The notes: a model not told the origin generated them from the letters alone. A stretch of 54,226 bases of DNA from Psychrobacter sp. 5A.1 (GCF_030407455.1 NZ_JASDDJ010000019.1:1-54226); one strand, 5' to 3'; shown: positions 17,699-29,176, counted from the first letter of the stretch. Numbers and translations: made by a program.

Positions 17699-19195
17699 AT
17701 GATGACCTTTGAAGAATACCAAGCTTTTAAAGATCGAGGCTTTAGTCATGCACCGCTGGTAAAAAAGCGTCTAATGGATGCGCAGACCCCCGTGTCTGTA
17801 TTTTCCAAAGTACGAGATTTGAACGGCTCTGCCTACTTATTTGAATCGGTAGTAGGGGGTGAGCGTTGGGCTCGATACTCCATGATTGGACTGGGTAGCG
17901 ATCTGATCTTGCAGTATGTTGATGGCAATATGACGATCAAAAGAAACGACCATATCGACATAGAGGCAGTGGAAAACCCTTTCGACTACATGCGTGAGCT
18001 GATGGCGCAGTATCACATGCCAACGGCTGATGATGTGCCGACGATGCCGAGCTTTAGCGGTGGTCTAGTCGGTTATTTTGGCTATGACATGGTACGTATT
18101 ATCGAGCCAAGTGTGGGCTTATCTGCTGCACCCAATCCGATGTCGATGCCTGATATGTGGCTGATGCTCTCAATGAGTGTCATCGTATTTGATAATTTAG
18201 AAAATACATTATCGATCATCGTCTATGCTGACTGCCAGACTGAAGACGGCTACAGCTCAGCCATTCGTGAATTAGAAAAAATCGAAGAAAAACTGGCAGA
18301 GCGGTCAAATTTGTGCGCGCCAGTCATGCCCACGCCTAAATTTATATCGCAGACAGGTGCCGAAAAATATTGCAGCGATGTCAATAAAATAAAAGACCAC
18401 ATCGCAGCAGGGGACGTCATGCAAGTCGTGGCTGCGCAGCGTTTGACGGCAGACTATACTGGCGACTCACTGGCCGTCTATCGTGCGCTCCGCTATCTAA
18501 ATCCATCGCCTTACCTGTTTTTGGTACATGGTTATACGCTTGATGACCACAAACGCTTTGATATCATCGGGGCCTCTCCAGAAATCCTATGCCGTATCGA
18601 AAATGGCAAAGCTACTGTGCGGCCACTGGCAGGGACACGCAAGCGTGGTCGAGATGAGACCGAAGACCTAGCGCTTGAGCAAGAACTGCTCAATGACAAA
18701 AAAGAGACTGCCGAGCACTTAATGCTCATTGATTTGGGTCGCAATGATATTGGCAGCGTTTGTGAATATGGCAGTGTCCAAGTCACAGAAAAAATGTTTA
18801 TTGAGCGCTACTCACAAGTGATGCACATCGCATCTAATGTCGAGGGCACGATACAAGCGGACAAAGACGCGCTGGATGTGTTTTGTGCCACCTTCCCAGC
18901 TGGCACCCTGTCGGGCACACCCAAAATTCGCGCCATGCAAATTATCGATGAGATAGAACCGGTGCGCCGAACGGTGTTTGGTGGTTCAGTTGGTTATTTA
19001 GGGTGGAATGGTAATATGGACACGGCCATTGCTATTCGTACTGCAGTGATGCGCCGTGGTGAGATACATATTCAAGCCGGAGCAGGAGTTGTTGCTGATT
19101 CTGTTCCAGAAAAAGAATGGGATGAAACCAATAAAAAAGCATTGGCACTGATAAAAGCAGTAGAAATGGCTTGTAATGGATTACGTATTCGCTAG
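17699..19195 (+). CDS. trpE: Anthranilate synthase component I
   Basis: A 498-residue chorismate-utilising enzyme that commits chorismate to tryptophan with glutamine- or ammonia-derived nitrogen. The C-terminal chorismate-binding domain has GDVMQVVAAQRL, SPEILCRIENGKATVRPLAG and the block DLGRNDIGSVCEYGSVQV. It also shows FPAGTLSGTPKIRAMQIIDE and the end motif GAGVVADSVPEKEWDET. The tryptophan-feedback region lies in the N-terminal half. The partner trpG and other trp genes are not in this window. The start has two consecutive ATGs, with AAGAGAG upstream. No leader peptide or attenuator is recognisable. Confidence 0.95.
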   Translation: MMTFEEYQAFKDRGFSHAPLVKKRLMDAQTPVSVFSKVRDLNGSAYLFESVVGGERWARYSMIGLGSDLILQYVDGNMTIKRNDHIDIEAVENPFDYMRELMAQYHMPTADDVPTMPSFSGGLVGYFGYDMVRIIEPSVGLSAAPNPMSMPDMWLMLSMSVIVFDNLENTLSIIVYADCQTEDGYSSAIRELEKIEEKLAERSNLCAPVMPTPKFISQTGAEKYCSDVNKIKDHIAAGDVMQVVAAQRLTADYTGDSLAVYRALRYLNPSPYLFLVHGYTLDDHKRFDIIGASPEILCRIENGKATVRPLAGTRKRGRDETEDLALEQELLNDKKETAEHLMLIDLGRNDIGSVCEYGSVQVTEKMFIERYSQVMHIASNVEGTIQADKDALDVFCATFPAGTLSGTPKIRAMQIIDEIEPVRRTVFGGSVGYLGWNGNMDTAIAIRTAVMRRGEIHIQAGAGVVADSVPEKEWDETNKKALALIKAVEMACNGLRIR

Positions 19196-19337
19196 TTATT
19201 TAGCCAGTTATGTGGCAAAGACAAACGTGCAGTGCCGAAAGTACATTTATCGCTATATTTTTACAGATAAAAAAACCAACTTAATCAATAACTTAAATAT
19301 TTTTATTAAAATAATTGAAAAAAATATGAAAAAGGGC

Positions 19338-19365
19338 TTGCGCATCTCAAAATATTTGATAGAAT
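19338..19365 (+). promoter_or_regulatory. Promoter of the tRNA cluster
   Basis: TTGCGC, a 16-base spacer and TAGAAT end 22 bases before the first tRNA, a good match to a sigma-70 promoter at the expected distance. The upstream DNA is very AT-rich and could act as an UP element. Confidence 0.6.
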
Positions 19366-19387
19366 AGCCACCACTTTAAGAGAACAA

Positions 19388-19463
<76 letters not shown>

Positions 19464-19530
19464 TCTCTCTTAAAGTAGCTTTTTATGAATATGTCTTAAA
19501 CTAAAGTCATTTTTGTTTAAAGCAACCTAA

Positions 19531-19614
19531 GGTGGGATTGGGGAGCGGTCAAACCCAACAGACTGTAAATCTGTCGCGAAAGCTTCGAAGGTTCGAATCC
19601 TTCTCCCACCACCA
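19531..19614 (+). tRNA. tRNA-Tyr (GTA)
   Basis: An 84-base class II tRNA with a long variable arm. The acceptor GGTGGGA pairs with TCCCACC, anticodon GTA is at 19564-19566, and CCA is encoded. It is equivalent to E. coli tyrU in the same position. Confidence 0.97.
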
Positions 19615-19699
19615 TATTTTTTTAAAGTTTGTCATAGCGCCAAGCATGCTCTATATAACTAATAACTCTCGATTAGAGTTAGTCCGAATAAGAGTAAAT

Positions 19700-19773
19700 G
19701 CGGGTGTGGTATAATGGTAACACCTTAGCCTTCCAAGCTAATGACGCGGGTTCGATTCCCGCCACCCGCTCCA
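19700..19773 (+). tRNA. tRNA-Gly (TCC)
   Basis: A 74-base tRNA with acceptor GCGGGTG / CACCCGC, anticodon loop CTTCCAA with TCC at 19732-19734, and encoded CCA. It is equivalent to E. coli glyT. Confidence 0.97.
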
Positions 19774-19877
19774 TATATACACCATCGCAAAGCCTATCAA
19801 ATATACATCACGACAGTCAGTTATTATTGCTGTATCGTGATATTTTTTTTAGTGCAGCTCAAAGGTTTTTTATATAC

Positions 19878-19952
<75 letters not shown>

Positions 19953-20157
19953 TTTATTGATTATACCTTTTGTGATTGTTTTGCTATTTATATAGCTTTG
20001 CGTCGATATCGAAATTATAGAATATTGAAATATATAAGATTAGTGCGATACATAATGATTTAAAGGTGACACTGAGGTGTTGCCTTTTAGTGCTGTCAGT
20101 GTATTAATGAATAGTGGTTTTGATGATCTGATCTAAAGAATATTAAGACTGGTAAGC

Positions 20158-20475
20158 ATGCAAACATTCGTACATTATTTTTTGCATTTTGGTTTTCCTC
20201 TCTTGATTGCCATTGTCTTTTTTAGACAAGAGTGGAAGAAAGCATATCTGATTTTGCTCGCGACGATGTTGGTGGATATAGACCATCTAGTGGCGAATCC
20301 CATATTTCAGGCAAATAGATGTAGCATTAATTTTCATCCGTTACATACGTATTACGCAATGCTGATATATGTTGTTTTACTCTTTCTTCGTAAGCCTTTT
20401 AACCTCATTGGAATTGGATTGCTGTTTCATATGTTAACGGATTTTACGGATTGTTTGATGATGTCAGTCAGCTAA
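20158..20475 (+). CDS. Small DUF6122-like membrane protein
   Basis: A 105-residue protein with three hydrophobic segments (FPLLIAIVFF, YYAMLIYVVLLFL, IGIGLLFHMLTDF). It has a His/Asp-containing pattern: FVHYFLHF at the start, LVDIDHLVANPIF in the middle, the INFHPLHTYYA block, and HMLTDFTDC near the end. The spaced His/Asp residues within membrane segments recall the DUF6122 and YdjM/LexA-regulated metal-dependent hydrolase-like families. It lies between the tRNA cluster and tuf, co-directional with both, where most relatives have nothing. Function is unknown. Confidence 0.62.
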   Translation: MQTFVHYFLHFGFPLLIAIVFFRQEWKKAYLILLATMLVDIDHLVANPIFQANRCSINFHPLHTYYAMLIYVVLLFLRKPFNLIGIGLLFHMLTDFTDCLMMSVS

Positions 20476-20584
20476 TATTGCGACTTTGTATATCATGATA
20501 ATTATTCAGTTATAAGAAAGGTTATAATCAATCGAACGCTTTATCGACCTATTAAAGAGAAATGGGTTTTGATTGACAGATGTA

Positions 20585-20613
20585 TGACTATTTAAGACAA
20601 GTCAGCGTATAAT
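20585..20613 (+). promoter_or_regulatory. Candidate tuf promoter
   Basis: A perfect TATAAT at 20608-20613 lies about 140 bases before the tuf ATG. The hexamer 17 bases upstream is a poor -35 (TGACTA), and a better TTGACA at 20573-20578 is too distant. A second TATAAT is at 20523-20528. I infer that tuf can be transcribed independently of the tRNAs. Confidence 0.4.
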
Positions 20614-20754
20614 AACGGATACAAGAATGAGTTCGGAGCATTGTTTAAGCAGTGGTTCGTGCGGTTGATAGCTAGGTTTATGATGGTTTTATTCTATTAT
20701 GAGCCATTAAACAGCTTTTTATTAATCCTTCACCAAAAAAAAGAGGAAATACTC

Positions 20755-21945
20755 ATGGCAAAGGCCAAGTTTGAACGTAGCAAGCCACACGTCAACGTCG
20801 GTACAATCGGACACGTTGACCATGGTAAAACAACCCTTACCGCTGCAATCGCAACCGTAGCTGCAATCACCTCTGGTGGCGAAGCCAAAGACTACGCGTC
20901 TATTGACTCAGCACCAGAAGAAAAAGCACGTGGCATCACCATCAACACCTCACACGTAGAATATGACACAGCAGCACGTCACTATGCTCACGTAGATTGC
21001 CCAGGTCACGCCGATTATGTTAAAAACATGATCACTGGTGCTGCTCAGATGGACGGCGCAATCCTAGTTGTATCTGCAACTGACGGCCCTATGCCACAAA
21101 CACGTGAGCACATCTTGCTTTCACGTCAGGTTGGCGTACCGTACATCATCGTATTCATGAACAAATGTGATGTTGTTGATGACGAAGAATTGCTTGAGCT
21201 AGTAGAAATGGAAGTTCGTGAATTATTGAGCGACTATGACTTCCCAGGTGATGACACGCCAATCATCCATGGTTCAGCGACTGAAGCCCTAAAAGGCTCA
21301 CAAGAAAAGTATGGCCAACCAGCTGTCGTAGAACTACTAAACGTTCTTGACACCTACATCCCAGAGCCAGAGCGTGACGTTGACAAAGCATTCCTAATGC
21401 CAATCGAAGACGTATTCTCAATCTCAGGTCGTGGTACTGTTGTAACTGGCCGTGTTGAATCTGGTATCGTACGCGTTGGCGACGAAATCGAAATCGTCGG
21501 TATCCGTGACACTCAAAAAACCACCTGTACTGGTGTAGAGATGTTCCGTAAACTGCTTGACGAAGGTCGTGCAGGCGAAAACTGTGGCGTACTACTACGT
21601 GGTACTAAGCGTGAAGACGTACAACGTGGCCAAGTACTTGCTAAGCCAGGTTCTATCACTCCGCATACCAAGTTTGACGCTGAAGTATACGTGTTGAGCA
21701 AAGAAGAGGGTGGTCGTCACACACCATTCCTAAACGGCTATCGTCCACAGTTCTACTTCCGTACTACTGATGTAACTGGCGCAATCCAATTACAAGACGG
21801 TACTGAAATGGTAATGCCTGGTGATAACGTTGAGATGGGCGTAGAGCTTATCCACCCAATCGCTATGGACAAAGGTCTTCGCTTTGCTATTCGTGAAGGC
21901 GGCCGTACTGTAGGCGCTGGTGTTGTTGCTAACGTATTGAACTAA
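20755..21945 (+). CDS. tuf: Elongation factor Tu
   Basis: A 396-residue GTPase that delivers aminoacyl-tRNA to the ribosome. G1 is [11 protein letters not shown], switch I ends [14 protein letters not shown]3 is [13 protein letters not shown]4 is MNKCDVVDD. The domain II and III signatures include [13 protein letters not shown] and [16 protein letters not shown] at the end. The true start is the ATG at 20755 with GAGG 8 bases upstream; the frame is open further upstream to 20641 but that stretch is not conserved EF-Tu sequence. The gene's position behind tRNA-Thr/Tyr/Gly/Thr matches E. coli tufB. The usual tRNA-Trp-secE-nusG continuation is absent; rimI follows. Confidence 0.98.
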   Translation: MAKAKFERSKPHVNVGTIGHVDHGKTTLTAAIATVAAITSGGEAKDYASIDSAPEEKARGITINTSHVEYDTAARHYAHVDCPGHADYVKNMITGAAQMDGAILVVSATDGPMPQTREHILLSRQVGVPYIIVFMNKCDVVDDEELLELVEMEVRELLSDYDFPGDDTPIIHGSATEALKGSQEKYGQPAVVELLNVLDTYIPEPERDVDKAFLMPIEDVFSISGRGTVVTGRVESGIVRVGDEIEIVGIRDTQKTTCTGVEMFRKLLDEGRAGENCGVLLRGTKREDVQRGQVLAKPGSITPHTKFDAEVYVLSKEEGGRHTPFLNGYRPQFYFRTTDVTGAIQLQDGTEMVMPGDNVEMGVELIHPIAMDKGLRFAIREGGRTVGAGVVANVLN

Positions 21946-21982
21946 TCTATTAGTCTCAGTAATGAGCTTATGAGTTAGTCAT

Positions 21983-22017
21983 AAAAAAGCCATCCTGTTA
22001 TAGGGTGGCTTTTTTTA
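21983..22017 (+). terminator. Terminator after tuf
   Basis: AAAAAAGCCATCCT-GTTAT-AGGGTGGCTTTTTT with one wobble pair, 37 bases after the tuf stop. Confidence 0.92.
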
Positions 22018-22149
22018 TTGGGGAGTGGTTATTTATATGATTACATCGTTACATCATTGGATGAATAAACGTGTAGCAAGCTTTACCTATATTATCTAAG
22101 CATAATGTAATGATAAAAACAGCCTAATAATCAGCATAAAAGGAACATT

Positions 22150-22644
22150 ATGTTTGCGATAGAAGCATTACCAATCAATGCAGCAGAGCTTGAAAACGCG
22201 ATTCAAATGGTCGCCAACATTGAAGCGATGGTGCAGCCAGAAGATGCTTGGGGCTATCAGACGTTGCTTGAATTGCTTGAGCAAGAGAGTATGAGTCTGT
22301 TAATTGCTTATGAGCAAGCCGAAAAAGAAAGTGTTATTCATCGTGAGATAGTTGGCTATTGCTTATATCAAATGACTTTTGAGCAAGCAGAGGTGCTACG
22401 TATTGGGACCAATCCCAAGTATCAGCGACAAGGCATCGCTTCAAAAATAGTAGAGAAGCTACATGAAGTATTACAGCTCAATCAGGTAGAGAGTCTTTTA
22501 TTAGAAGTACGTGCAGATAATGCTGCTGCGATTGCACTGTATGAGCAACAAGCGTTTAGCATCATTCATAGACGCAAAAACTATTATAAAGTGCCACATA
22601 AACCAGCAGTCGATGCATTAATCATGCAGCATAATTATATTTAA
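22150..22644 (+). CDS. rimI: RimI-like ribosomal protein N-alanine acetyltransferase
   Basis: A 164-residue GNAT enzyme. Motif A (IGTNPKYQRQGIASKIVEKL, about residues 91-110) holds the acetyl-CoA pyrophosphate loop RQGIAS. The RimI-type motif LLLEVRADNAAAIALYEQQA then leads to RRKNYY. These features, plus the length, fit RimI, which acetylates the N-terminal alanine of ribosomal protein S18. The first 60 residues are longer than in E. coli RimI (148 residues). A tsaB gene, the common partner, is not present. It is convergent with the MerR gene, with a family A element between them. Confidence 0.85.
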   Translation: MFAIEALPINAAELENAIQMVANIEAMVQPEDAWGYQTLLELLEQESMSLLIAYEQAEKESVIHREIVGYCLYQMTFEQAEVLRIGTNPKYQRQGIASKIVEKLHEVLQLNQVESLLLEVRADNAAAIALYEQQAFSIIHRRKNYYKVPHKPAVDALIMQHNYI

Positions 22645-22662
22645 TGAAGAGAGTAAAGCTTA

Positions 22663-22832
22663 GGGCGTGTCCTCAATTCAAACGAGTGTCCTTTAAATGG
22701 GCTAAAAATAGCTAAATTTTGCCAAACATCGTCAAATAGTTGGTCAATATCTCGATATTATCTGCACTATTTTCCTCGTTTGACGGCAATTTATCTCATT
22801 TTTATCACCATTTTTAAAATGAGGACACGCCC
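22663..22832 (+). repeat. Family A inverted-repeat element (copy A2)
   Basis: A 170-bp element with near-perfect ends GGGCGTGTCCTCA / TGAGGACACGCCC and TA on both sides (22661-22662, 22833-22834). I use it as the reference copy: ends, then GGGCTAAAAATAGC, a quasi-palindrome centred on ATATCTCGATAT, and CATTTTTATCACCATTTTTA. It lies between convergent rimI and merR-like genes and may help terminate either transcript. Confidence 0.92.
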
Positions 22833-22910
22833 TAATAAAAAATAAGAGGCGATGATAAAAGTGGCTATAACGGCTACGATATAAGAGCAGAATTAACTAA
22901 GATTTAAACT

Positions 22911-23345
22911 TTATTGCAAAGGAATCTTCTTTTTACAGACTTCTACATCAAGCTGATAATCATTATCCGCTTTCATATGTCCTAAGATATCTATGCGCTC
23001 GCTCAGCAGCTCCACCATTATGCTGATATTGGCTTGCTGTTTTTTGACTTGTTCTAGTTTTTGCTGAGTGAGTATGAGCTGCGAATCAATATCCAAGTGA
23101 CCATCATAATAATCATTCAAGCTATTTTTGATTTCAGTAAGGGTGAAACCAATAGCTTGCGCGCTTTTGATCAGATCAATACGTTCCACACATTCTGGAT
23201 GAAATTCGGTATATAAACGTGAGCCTGCCTGACGCTTGCGAGATTTTAGTAGGCCTAATTGCTCGTAATGGCGAACCGTGTCTTTGGTCGTACTGGCCTT
23301 TGCTGCTAGCTCTCCAATCAATAGAAACGATGTATCAAGTGCCAT
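22911..23345 (-). CDS. MerR-family transcriptional regulator
   Basis: A 144-residue activator-type regulator. The N-terminal winged helix is LLIGELAAKASTTKDTVRHY followed by EQLGLL and GSRLYTEF (residues 8-48), with a dimerisation coiled coil (about 80-115, LTQQKLEQVKKQQANISIMV). The only cysteines are in HPECVERI and the VEVCKKKIP tail. The ligand is not obvious, and the metal-binding CXnC pairs of ZntR/CueR are not conserved. AGAGG precedes the ATG. It follows aat by 30 bases on the same strand and may be the last gene of a trxB-aat-merR transcript. Confidence 0.85.
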   Translation of the reverse strand: MALDTSFLLIGELAAKASTTKDTVRHYEQLGLLKSRKRQAGSRLYTEFHPECVERIDLIKSAQAIGFTLTEIKNSLNDYYDGHLDIDSQLILTQQKLEQVKKQQANISIMVELLSERIDILGHMKADNDYQLDVEVCKKKIPLQ

Positions 23346-23375
23346 AATAACCTCTTATTTTTTCCGCTATGATAA

Positions 23376-24182
23376 TCATAACTCTAGTTGCCAAGGCGTA
23401 TCACTATCCAGTAGCGATACGGCTAACGGTTTATGAGAGTGCTTTTGCCATTTTACAGAGCGACTGCCTATTAAGTTGCCTAGCTGAGTGAGAAAATCAG
23501 CACGTGGCAAGGTGGTGGCACCTAAGCTCATCAAATGATCGTTTGGTAACTGACAGTCAACGAGTGCCACCTCACTTTGCTCACACAAGCGCATTAACCC
23601 CCAAAACGCTAGCTTTGACGCATTAGACGCTCGATGAAACATTGATTCACCAAAATAGATACTGTTTATTTTTAGTCCGTACAATCCGCCAATGAGTTGA
23701 CCTGCTTCATCCCAGACCTCAATACTGTGCGCAAAACCTTGTGCATGCAATTTGGTATAGGCTTTAATCATTTCATCATGAATCCAAGTATGTTCTCCTT
23801 CCGGCTGATTATCATTAAGGCCATCGCTACGCGGTAAGCTACAGGCATGTATGACATCATCAAACGCTTGATTAAGCGTCACTTGCCAACGTCCGCGATT
23901 TGCTTGCTTGCGTAGTGATTTGCTTGGCTGATAGTCTGTTGGCACTATTACACATCGTGGTTCAGGACACCACCAAGCGATAGGCTCATCTTCATTAAAC
24001 CAAGGAAACAAACCCTGCGCATACGCAGATATCAGTGTTTCAGGGGCTAAATCACCACCCATGGCGACGATGCCGATGCCATCAGGATCGATAGAAATAG
24101 GATCAGGAAAGTCATAACGCCCAAGACTTTTTAAAGTCTCAGGCGTGATGTGTTGATCGTTCTGTTGAGTAAAGTTGCCCAT
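23376..24182 (-). CDS. aat: Leucyl/phenylalanyl-tRNA--protein transferase
   Basis: A 268-residue enzyme that adds Leu or Phe to N-terminal Arg/Lys for N-end-rule degradation by ClpAP. It has the family blocks FPDPISIDPDGIGIVAMGGD, YAQGLFPWFNEDEPIAWWCP, HTWIHDEMIKAYTKLHAQG, GLKINSIYFGESMFHRASNA and LVDCQLPNDHLMSLGA. It is slightly longer than E. coli Aat because of an N-terminal tail. Its ATG directly follows the trxB TAA stop with no spacing, so the two are cotranscribed and translationally coupled; trxB-aat linkage is also seen in enterobacteria. Confidence 0.95.
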   Translation of the reverse strand: MGNFTQQNDQHITPETLKSLGRYDFPDPISIDPDGIGIVAMGGDLAPETLISAYAQGLFPWFNEDEPIAWWCPEPRCVIVPTDYQPSKSLRKQANRGRWQVTLNQAFDDVIHACSLPRSDGLNDNQPEGEHTWIHDEMIKAYTKLHAQGFAHSIEVWDEAGQLIGGLYGLKINSIYFGESMFHRASNASKLAFWGLMRLCEQSEVALVDCQLPNDHLMSLGATTLPRADFLTQLGNLIGSRSVKWQKHSHKPLAVSLLDSDTPWQLEL

Positions 24183-25753
<1,571 letters not shown>

Positions 25754-28700
25754 GTGATATCAGCACCGCTTATTGAGTATTTAAAAAAGGGAATATTTAC
25801 CCTCCTTGGGTTAATACTGGCCGTTTATCTGTTTGTCATTCTGATGACTTACACAGGCAACGATCCTAGCTGGTCGCACATCAGTAGCGATATGACCACG
25901 ATTAATAATGTGGGCGGCGAGGCAGGTGCGTGGTTATCTGACTTGCTTTATAGCTTTTTTGGTTTTAGCGCGTGGTGGTTACTGGCATTTGTGGTTTATG
26001 AATCTATCCTTATTTGGTGGGACAATCAGCCCACGTTTTGGCTAATGCGTGCGGTCGCTTATGTGTTTTTATTGTTAAGTGCCAGCGCATTATTTGCACA
26101 ATTGGTGGCTTTGGTTCAGCAAGTAACGAACCCTACATCAATGGGGCTCGAAGGTGTCGCTGGTGGTATCATCGGGCTAGAATTACAGGCACGTTTGGCA
26201 CAGTTGCTAACGCAGTGGGGGAGTGTGGTTTTCTTGGCAGTATTTGTCGTGATTACTGCTACTTTTGCTTTTAATATTCATTGGATGACGATATATCAGA
26301 AGATTCGTACATTGTCATGGTTTGGCTCAGGTGTGAAGCGTAATGAGGCCGTAAAAGCGGCTCAACCAAGCCGTGCTTTGCCAGATGACAGCCCTATCGC
26401 AGATGAACAAGTCAATCAACAAGCAGAGTACGAACAGCTGCCACTTGAGTTGCAATCAGCTGATCAAGCTAGCAGTGCTCAGGCCGTGAATAATACTGGC
26501 CGTTTCGGTAATGTACTGTCAGACTTTTTGGCAACGTCAGGATTGGCAGATAGTGTGAAAGCCTCCGTCATAGCCGCAAAGGCAGCGGCGATGTCTAGTC
26601 ACGCAAAAAGCGAGCTCTCAGATACTGATATTGGTACTGATATCGAAATCGATACCCATACCCATACCCATACTAGGACTCCTGACAGTACTATTGATAA
26701 TAGGGTTCATAATCCCACCAAATCATTGACATCAAACGCTATCGCACCTGCTGCTCGCAAAGTTGAGCCAAGCTTTGCGTGGAATGATGCAAACACGGTC
26801 GATGATTTGCTGGCGAGTGAACAAATGGCTTACAGTGCCAATAGCATGGACAGCTCTGCTATGCCAGTGCCTAATGATACCCAAACAGAGGCTAGCACAG
26901 CCGCATCGTTAGACAAGGCGGTATTTGCCTCTGACGCAGCACCAACAATCCATTCGGCAGTGATTCAGCCAGCCGCATATCATCAAGAAATACTCATTAC
27001 GCCACCAGTTGACAAGTCGGAAAATCGTATAGTAGAGAGTCCAATTTCTACCAGTCAAGCACCTGCCACGCCTAAAGCATTTGCAATCAATGAAAATGCT
27101 GAAAGTGTGGATAAATTAGCAGAAGCATGGTTGGCCGAGCATGCCGATATCTCAGAACATATCATAGAAACGCCGACACAAAATCCTAAGGTCTTTCATG
27201 TGGACACGCTCTTTGAGCAACTAATGCAAGATGAGTTACCAGCGTTTGTATCAGAAGAGCCGGTTAGTTTTGCAAATGAGTTAACGCATCAATCGTCTAA
27301 GACGCCTAGTGAGTTGCCAGACAATGATAAAGTGGTAGATGATGACGAAGTGGCAGTGACGTCTGAACCGCCAGTTACTCAAGCTTCAATGGGTGTCATT
27401 CCGCCAGTGTCCGACGCCCCAGATATGACGCCGACCAATACGCCACCTGCCAATCCAAAAGCAGCGCCTACTGTGGAGGCGGCCAGTCCTGTTGCTAGCA
27501 TGCAACCTATAACGCCTGCCAAACCATCCGTCAGTTTTGCTGTTCCAGAGGGAGATAGCAGCAACCATATCACTGATATGATGCCAGACGATGACAGTCT
27601 TTCTGACGATACTAATGTACCGGTCATGCCGCATATTAGTGATGACGCAGCCTTCAGTCAAAAGTCACGCTCGATGCAAACCGCCGCTTATCGCAGCAGT
27701 CTAACGCCTATTCCAGAGGTGTCGATACTAGACAAGCCTGATCCTGACCGCAAGCCCAGTTATACGATTGCTGAGCTTGAGCAATTGTCTGAGTTATTGG
27801 AAATTAAACTACAAGAATTCAATGTCAAAGCCTCGGTGGTCAATGCGATTCCAGGGCCTGTGGTCACTCGTTTCGAAGTGGAGCTGGCGGCTGGTGTCAA
27901 AGCCAGTAAGGTGACAGGGATTTCGCGTGACTTGGCGCGCTCACTCTCCATGGCGTCTTTGCGGGTGGTCGAAGTGATTCCGGGTAAGCCCTATATCGGT
28001 ATCGAAGTGCCCAATAAACAGCGCGAAATGGTGCGGTTGATTGAGCTACTGAATACCGAAAAATTCAAGGATCCTAAAGCACAGATCAGTATGGCGATGG
28101 GTAAAGACATCGGCGGCAACCCAATCATCACTGACCTTGCGCGTGCGCCTCATATGCTCGTCGCTGGTACGACGGGCTCTGGTAAATCGGTACTGGTCAA
28201 CTCGATGCTACTATCGATGCTACTCAAGTACACGCCCAATGAGCTGCGCCTTATCTTGATTGATCCAAAGCAGCTTGAGCTTGCCAATTACAATGATATT
28301 CCGCATCTGTTAACGCCAGTAGTTACCGATATGACGGAAGCGGCCAGTGCCTTGTCATGGTGTGTGGCAGAGATGGAACGCCGTTATCAATTGATGAGCT
28401 TACTGAAAGTGCGTAAGCTAAATGAGTTCAACAAAAAAGTCATCGCTGCTGAAAAATCGGGCAATCCAATACTTGATCCTTTATGGCGACCAAATGATAG
28501 CGTGAGTATTAGCCAAGCACCCAAGCTAAAAACCTTACCAATGATTGTCATTGTCGCGGATGAGTTTGCTGATATGATTATGCAGGTCGGTAAACAAGCC
28601 GAAGAGCTCATCACACGCTTGGCACAAAAATCACGAGCTGCTGGTATTCACTTAATGCTAGCGACTCAGCGTCCGTCAGTCGATGTTATTACGGGTCTGA

Positions 28701-29176
28701 TTAAAGCCAACATCCCCGTGCGTGCGGCACTACGAGTCAACTCAAAAGTCGATTCGCGCACGATTTTGGATAGTGGCGGTGCTGAGGATATGCTAGGCAA
28801 TGGTGATATGTTGTTCTTAGGGCCAGGACAAATAGAGCCTAATCGTGTGCATGGTGCGTATGTCAGCGATGAAGAAGTCAACCGTGTCTGTGATGCGTGG
28901 CGTGAGCGCGGTGCCCCTGACTATATTGATAACATGGCAGGCAATTTTGAATTGTCCAGTCCAGGTGGTGGTACAGCCAATGCCTCTGGTGAAGATGATG
29001 ATTTATATAATGATGCCGTGGCCTTTATCATGGAAACACGTAAAGTGTCTGCTTCAAGCATTCAGCGTAAATTTAGCATCGGCTATAACCGTGCTGCGCG
29101 TATTGTCGACTCTATGGAAGAAGCTGGATTAGTCAGCTCGATGGGCAAAAGTGGCAAGCGTGAACTATTGATGTAG
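25754..29176 (+). CDS. ftsK: DNA translocase FtsK
   Basis: An 1140-residue septal DNA pump that segregates chromosome termini and activates XerCD at dif. Four hydrophobic segments lie within about residues 14-195. A long low-complexity linker follows (about 195-670, rich in Ala/Pro/Ser/Asp) and contains THTHTHTR encoded by a hexamer repeat. The motor has ELEIKLQEF..ASVVNAIPGPVVTRFEVE, Walker A GTTGSGKS (residues 805-812), Walker B LILIDPKQLEL and STRAAGIHLMLATQRPSVDV-like segments (SRAAGIHLMLATQRPSVDV). The C-terminal winged-helix gamma domain (about 1080-1140) includes RKFSIGYNRAARIVDSMEEA and would read KOPS. The start is GTG. A terminator follows. Confidence 0.96.
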   Translation: MISAPLIEYLKKGIFTLLGLILAVYLFVILMTYTGNDPSWSHISSDMTTINNVGGEAGAWLSDLLYSFFGFSAWWLLAFVVYESILIWWDNQPTFWLMRAVAYVFLLLSASALFAQLVALVQQVTNPTSMGLEGVAGGIIGLELQARLAQLLTQWGSVVFLAVFVVITATFAFNIHWMTIYQKIRTLSWFGSGVKRNEAVKAAQPSRALPDDSPIADEQVNQQAEYEQLPLELQSADQASSAQAVNNTGRFGNVLSDFLATSGLADSVKASVIAAKAAAMSSHAKSELSDTDIGTDIEIDTHTHTHTRTPDSTIDNRVHNPTKSLTSNAIAPAARKVEPSFAWNDANTVDDLLASEQMAYSANSMDSSAMPVPNDTQTEASTAASLDKAVFASDAAPTIHSAVIQPAAYHQEILITPPVDKSENRIVESPISTSQAPATPKAFAINENAESVDKLAEAWLAEHADISEHIIETPTQNPKVFHVDTLFEQLMQDELPAFVSEEPVSFANELTHQSSKTPSELPDNDKVVDDDEVAVTSEPPVTQASMGVIPPVSDAPDMTPTNTPPANPKAAPTVEAASPVASMQPITPAKPSVSFAVPEGDSSNHITDMMPDDDSLSDDTNVPVMPHISDDAAFSQKSRSMQTAAYRSSLTPIPEVSILDKPDPDRKPSYTIAELEQLSELLEIKLQEFNVKASVVNAIPGPVVTRFEVELAAGVKASKVTGISRDLARSLSMASLRVVEVIPGKPYIGIEVPNKQREMVRLIELLNTEKFKDPKAQISMAMGKDIGGNPIITDLARAPHMLVAGTTGSGKSVLVNSMLLSMLLKYTPNELRLILIDPKQLELANYNDIPHLLTPVVTDMTEAASALSWCVAEMERRYQLMSLLKVRKLNEFNKKVIAAEKSGNPILDPLWRPNDSVSISQAPKLKTLPMIVIVADEFADMIMQVGKQAEELITRLAQKSRAAGIHLMLATQRPSVDVITGLIKANIPVRAALRVNSKVDSRTILDSGGAEDMLGNGDMLFLGPGQIEPNRVHGAYVSDEEVNRVCDAWRERGAPDYIDNMAGNFELSSPGGGTANASGEDDDLYNDAVAFIMETRKVSASSIQRKFSIGYNRAARIVDSMEEAGLVSSMGKSGKRELLM
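26654..26674 (+). repeat. ACCCAT hexamer repeat in ftsK
   Basis: Three perfect ACCCAT units plus a partial fourth encode alternating Thr-His in the FtsK linker. Changes in copy number stay in frame, so the repeat could vary between strains without inactivating the gene. Confidence 0.85.

Noticed and set aside
17699..19195. Tryptophan attenuator or trp operon around trpE
   Set aside because: I see no leader peptide with Trp codons upstream and no other trp gene adjacent.
20641..20754. 38-codon N-terminal extension of EF-Tu
   Set aside because: EF-Tu begins [16 protein letters not shown], and GAGG at 20743-20746 precedes the ATG at 20755.
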